A DNA stretch of 64,000 bases. Origin: Hippopus hippopus. Its lineage: Eukaryota > Mollusca > Bivalvia > Cardiida > Cardiidae. The stretch is taken from NCBI GenBank assembly GCA_946811185.2, contig OX328108.1, positions 33,292,493-33,356,492 on the forward strand, written 5' to 3'. The notes beneath the pieces were generated by a model. That model made no database searches. It was given only the letters and a program-made list of their open reading frames with translations, and was not told where the DNA came from. The translations under genes and the position numbers were made by a program. Below, piece after piece: positions 61,961 through 64,000 of the stretch (positions are counted from its first letter, which is position 1; each line of letters opens with the position of its first letter).

Positions 61961-62594
61961 AAGGTAAGCAGGAATGGTCAGGTAAGATACTTTACTAGTA
62001 AATTGTTGATACAACAGCCCTGGAAAAGACAGCTATTGAAAACATCATGGGAAAAAAAATACTACAAAGCAGTCTATTATCATGCATATTGACCTGCACT
62101 AGAAAATCACAAGATAATGCTTAACTAAACTTAAAGTGGATGATAGATTGTTGTCACGTGTAACAAAAGAGTTTTTAACACTATTTACAGCGATCAACAA
62201 CACTTACCTTTCAATCGGTAAATTGCATCTCACACCTATGTATAGGACTAGTATTTATATGAAGTCTTTCATCGTCTACTTGTTGCTTCAGTGGGTATCC
62301 GAATTGGTTATATTCCATGTACTCGGGAAATCGAAGACTGGGTGACATTTATCGCTCTAGCCCTAAATAATAATTTCCGGGGACAGGAAAGATCCCGATT
62401 TAGTAGACCTAAGAAGTTTACTCACTGTCAATGCGCTGATTGGAACCACATTCACACCAGTCTGGTCCCAATTGACTGTTATTCATCGGTGAGTTCGTGG
62501 TCTTTTACAACAGCATCAATCCTCCCTAGAAACTCACCTTTTATTTTCTCAAAGTTTTCTGGAAGATTTTTTCACTCCTCTCGTTTTTTATACG
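61961..62594. other. unassigned sequence
   Basis: A short family A 5'-arm remnant (CAGCCCTGGAAAAGACAGCT..GAAAACATCATGGG) at about 62012-62055. Nothing else recognised. Confidence 0.4.
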
Positions 62595-62960
62595 CCCGTC
62601 GAAGACGGGACATATTATGGGATCACCCATGGCGTCCGGGCGGGCGGGCGGCATCCAGTTCTTTGTCCGAAGCATAACTTTGTCATCTCCAGTCCGATTG
62701 ACTTGAAACTTGGCATTTGTGTTTGTTGCAATAATACGGAGTGCAGTGCGAAAGAACCATAACTCTACCTCGTACTGTCTTGAGTTAGTTCCCTTTGATC
62801 GTCATTTTTACAGCATTTTCTGCTTGTCCGGAATATAACTTTGTCATCTCTAGTCTGAACATCTTCAAATTTGGTATGCATGATTGTTGAAAAATTACGG
62901 AGTGCAGTGCACAAGAACCATAACTCTTCCTAGCACGATTTTTGAGTTAATCATTAAGGA
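62595..62960 (+). repeat. interspersed repeat with ACGCCCGTCGAAGACGGG head
   Basis: The head is a short hairpin (CCCGTCGAAGACGGG). Two units of about 125 bases follow, each with ATAACTTTGTCATCTC.AGTC, 'caataatacggagtgcagtgc' and AAGAACCATAACTCT. The layout is that of a dispersed bivalve repeat. Confidence 0.7.
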
Positions 62961-63325
62961 TTAAATCAACCAATTATATTTAACTGAATATTTATTTAAC
63001 TGAATTATGTATGGCACAATGTAATTTTTACTATGTGCAAAAAAACTTACAATCGATAATTCTGAATTGGCAAACATTTCTTCACGCGAATGTCAGTAAT
63101 CGGTAGTTGGCAAACTTTTCGACACGCGAATGTATCCACGTATACAGTATACTACACCACAAGCTCAACTTAAACTTTATTTTTACCTAGCATTTCTTGG
63201 GCTTTGAGCTATACAAGTACGCAGACATAGATTCTGTCATATTCACAACCACCCGATTGCAATCAAAATCGCTTTTAAGACATTATTTAGGTGATCTAAC
63301 TGCCAAAGTTACCCATAATTGAATA
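62961..63325. other. unassigned sequence
   Basis: Contains a near-repeat of 'ggcaaac.tttc.tcacgcgaatgt' at about 63070 and 63110. Nothing else recognised. Confidence 0.4.
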
Positions 63326-63328
63326 TTG

Positions 63329-63694
63329 ACTGTGGTAACTGGAGGTCCTAATTCTACGCTTATCAATCGAACAACCACAAAAATTTGTAACCACACCTGC
63401 TGTAAAATACAAGGGATCAATCTTAATAATGAAAACATGCTCACTGTCTACTTTAAAATGCTGAGGGATTTTGTAACAAAACGCAAAAATGCTATGGTAA
63501 GTGTGTTTGATGCTTACAAAATCACAAGGGACAAAGCCAGCACAAAAATAGTGTCTGTCCCATTCCATAAAGACTTTCTTTTACTTTTTGAAAAACGACT
63601 ATTTTACAACAAGTACACGTCCTATCAATACGGATATAAAGTTTACTTGAATTTGTCCACTATTTATAAATGTGTTGAGGTGCTTGTTGTGTAA
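63329..63694 (+). CDS. unrecognised open frame, possible exon or TE fragment
   Basis: About 120 open codons. The first in-frame ATG is inside, near 63437. The peptide has two Cys pairs early on (CNHTCC), a Lys/Arg-rich middle (FVTKRKNAMVSVFDAYKIT) and an aromatic end. No family was recognised and no splice sites were fixed. Length alone is only mildly unusual for this base composition. Confidence 0.2.
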   Translation, partial: TVVTGGPNSTLINRTTTKICNHTCCKIQGINLNNENMLTVYFKMLRDFVTKRKNAMVSVFDAYKITRDKASTKIVSVPFHKDFLLLFEKRLFYNKYTSYQYGYKVYLNLSTIYKCVEVLVV

Positions 63695-63850
63695 AATGTT
63701 CCATGTGCTTGATGCTTTTGTACATGATGCGAAATTGGTAGATTAGCTTTTAAAGACTCTTTACAAGTAAACAATTTACAATAAAACTATGTACAATTCT
63801 TCTTTGTTTTGTCATATATTTTATGAGAAGCATGCTACCAATATTGAGAG

Positions 63851-63877
63851 AGGGGGGGGGGGGGGAGAGAGAGAGAT
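63851..63877 (+). repeat. G-run and GA microsatellite
   Basis: A run of about 15 G bases between GAGA tracts. Confidence 0.85.
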
Positions 63878-64000
63878 TTACACATCTTTTACATCTGTGT
63901 GACTTGGAATGGTCAAAAAAATAAAAATATTGTTGATTAGGTTCTAAGCTCAAACAAAAAACACGTGTCTTAATGGTCCAGAACATGAAATTTACAATGT

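Overview
This is eukaryotic, AT-rich, intron-and-repeat DNA, most likely from a bivalve mollusc and probably a heterodont clam. That placement rests on an animal Ral GTPase split over long introns, a molluscan-style BTB/POZ first exon, tRNA-derived SINEs, an I-superfamily LINE with RNase H, a Polinton remnant and Helitron-like repeats with terminal hairpins. The species cannot be named from sequence alone. Nothing looks bacterial, and there are no operons or CRISPR arrays.

Host genes. Only four exons can be supported. From 3.2 to 27.7 kb on the plus strand lies the 3' part of a Ral small GTPase gene: one shared exon (3239-3413) followed by two alternative last exons (16837-16989 and 27595-27705). 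Both last exons start in phase 0 with a near-identical FYDLMR block. They then diverge into different hypervariable tails ending in different CAAX boxes, CIIL after an extra Cys and CTIL after a polybasic run. At 37.8-38.3 kb lies the first coding exon of a BTB/POZ protein, with a TATA box upstream.

Repeats. About 1-43 kb is filled with copies of one palindromic element, called family A here. It is about 220 bp, starts CYCTTTACCA, and sits in TTAA targets. Its centre is a near-perfect inverted repeat (GGAGAAAATGCTGGTAACC and complement). Many copies sit head to tail sharing one TTAA. A second TTAA element (family B) has a core of GATCAAGATCAGACTGCAC and its complement. Several nested insertions with clear target duplications let the order of events be read: SINEs in family A, a GGTAGTGGACCC element in family B, and a Helitron-like element in family A.

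38.3-49.2 kb. A Helitron-like element is interrupted by about 10.2 kb flanked by a 12-bp direct repeat. The insert carries a 1.1-kb inverted repeat built largely of a 21-22 bp minisatellite. The left arm is split by a 3.7-kb TTAA-flanked element with AGGGCAAATC termini and a decayed THAP domain, which is Kolobok-like. The intact right arm serves as the empty-site control.

49.2-61 kb. A decayed Polinton/Maverick is present, with integrase fragments on the minus strand (50.7-51.7 kb) and protein-primed DNA polymerase B fragments on the plus strand. The polymerase gene is cut by a 5,885-bp LINE (54696-60580, minus strand) with an exact 13-bp target duplication. The LINE is full length but frameshifted. 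Its 3' tail is shared with a SINE-like insertion at 33.6-34.1 kb. The last 3 kb holds tandem-repeat elements and one unassigned open frame.
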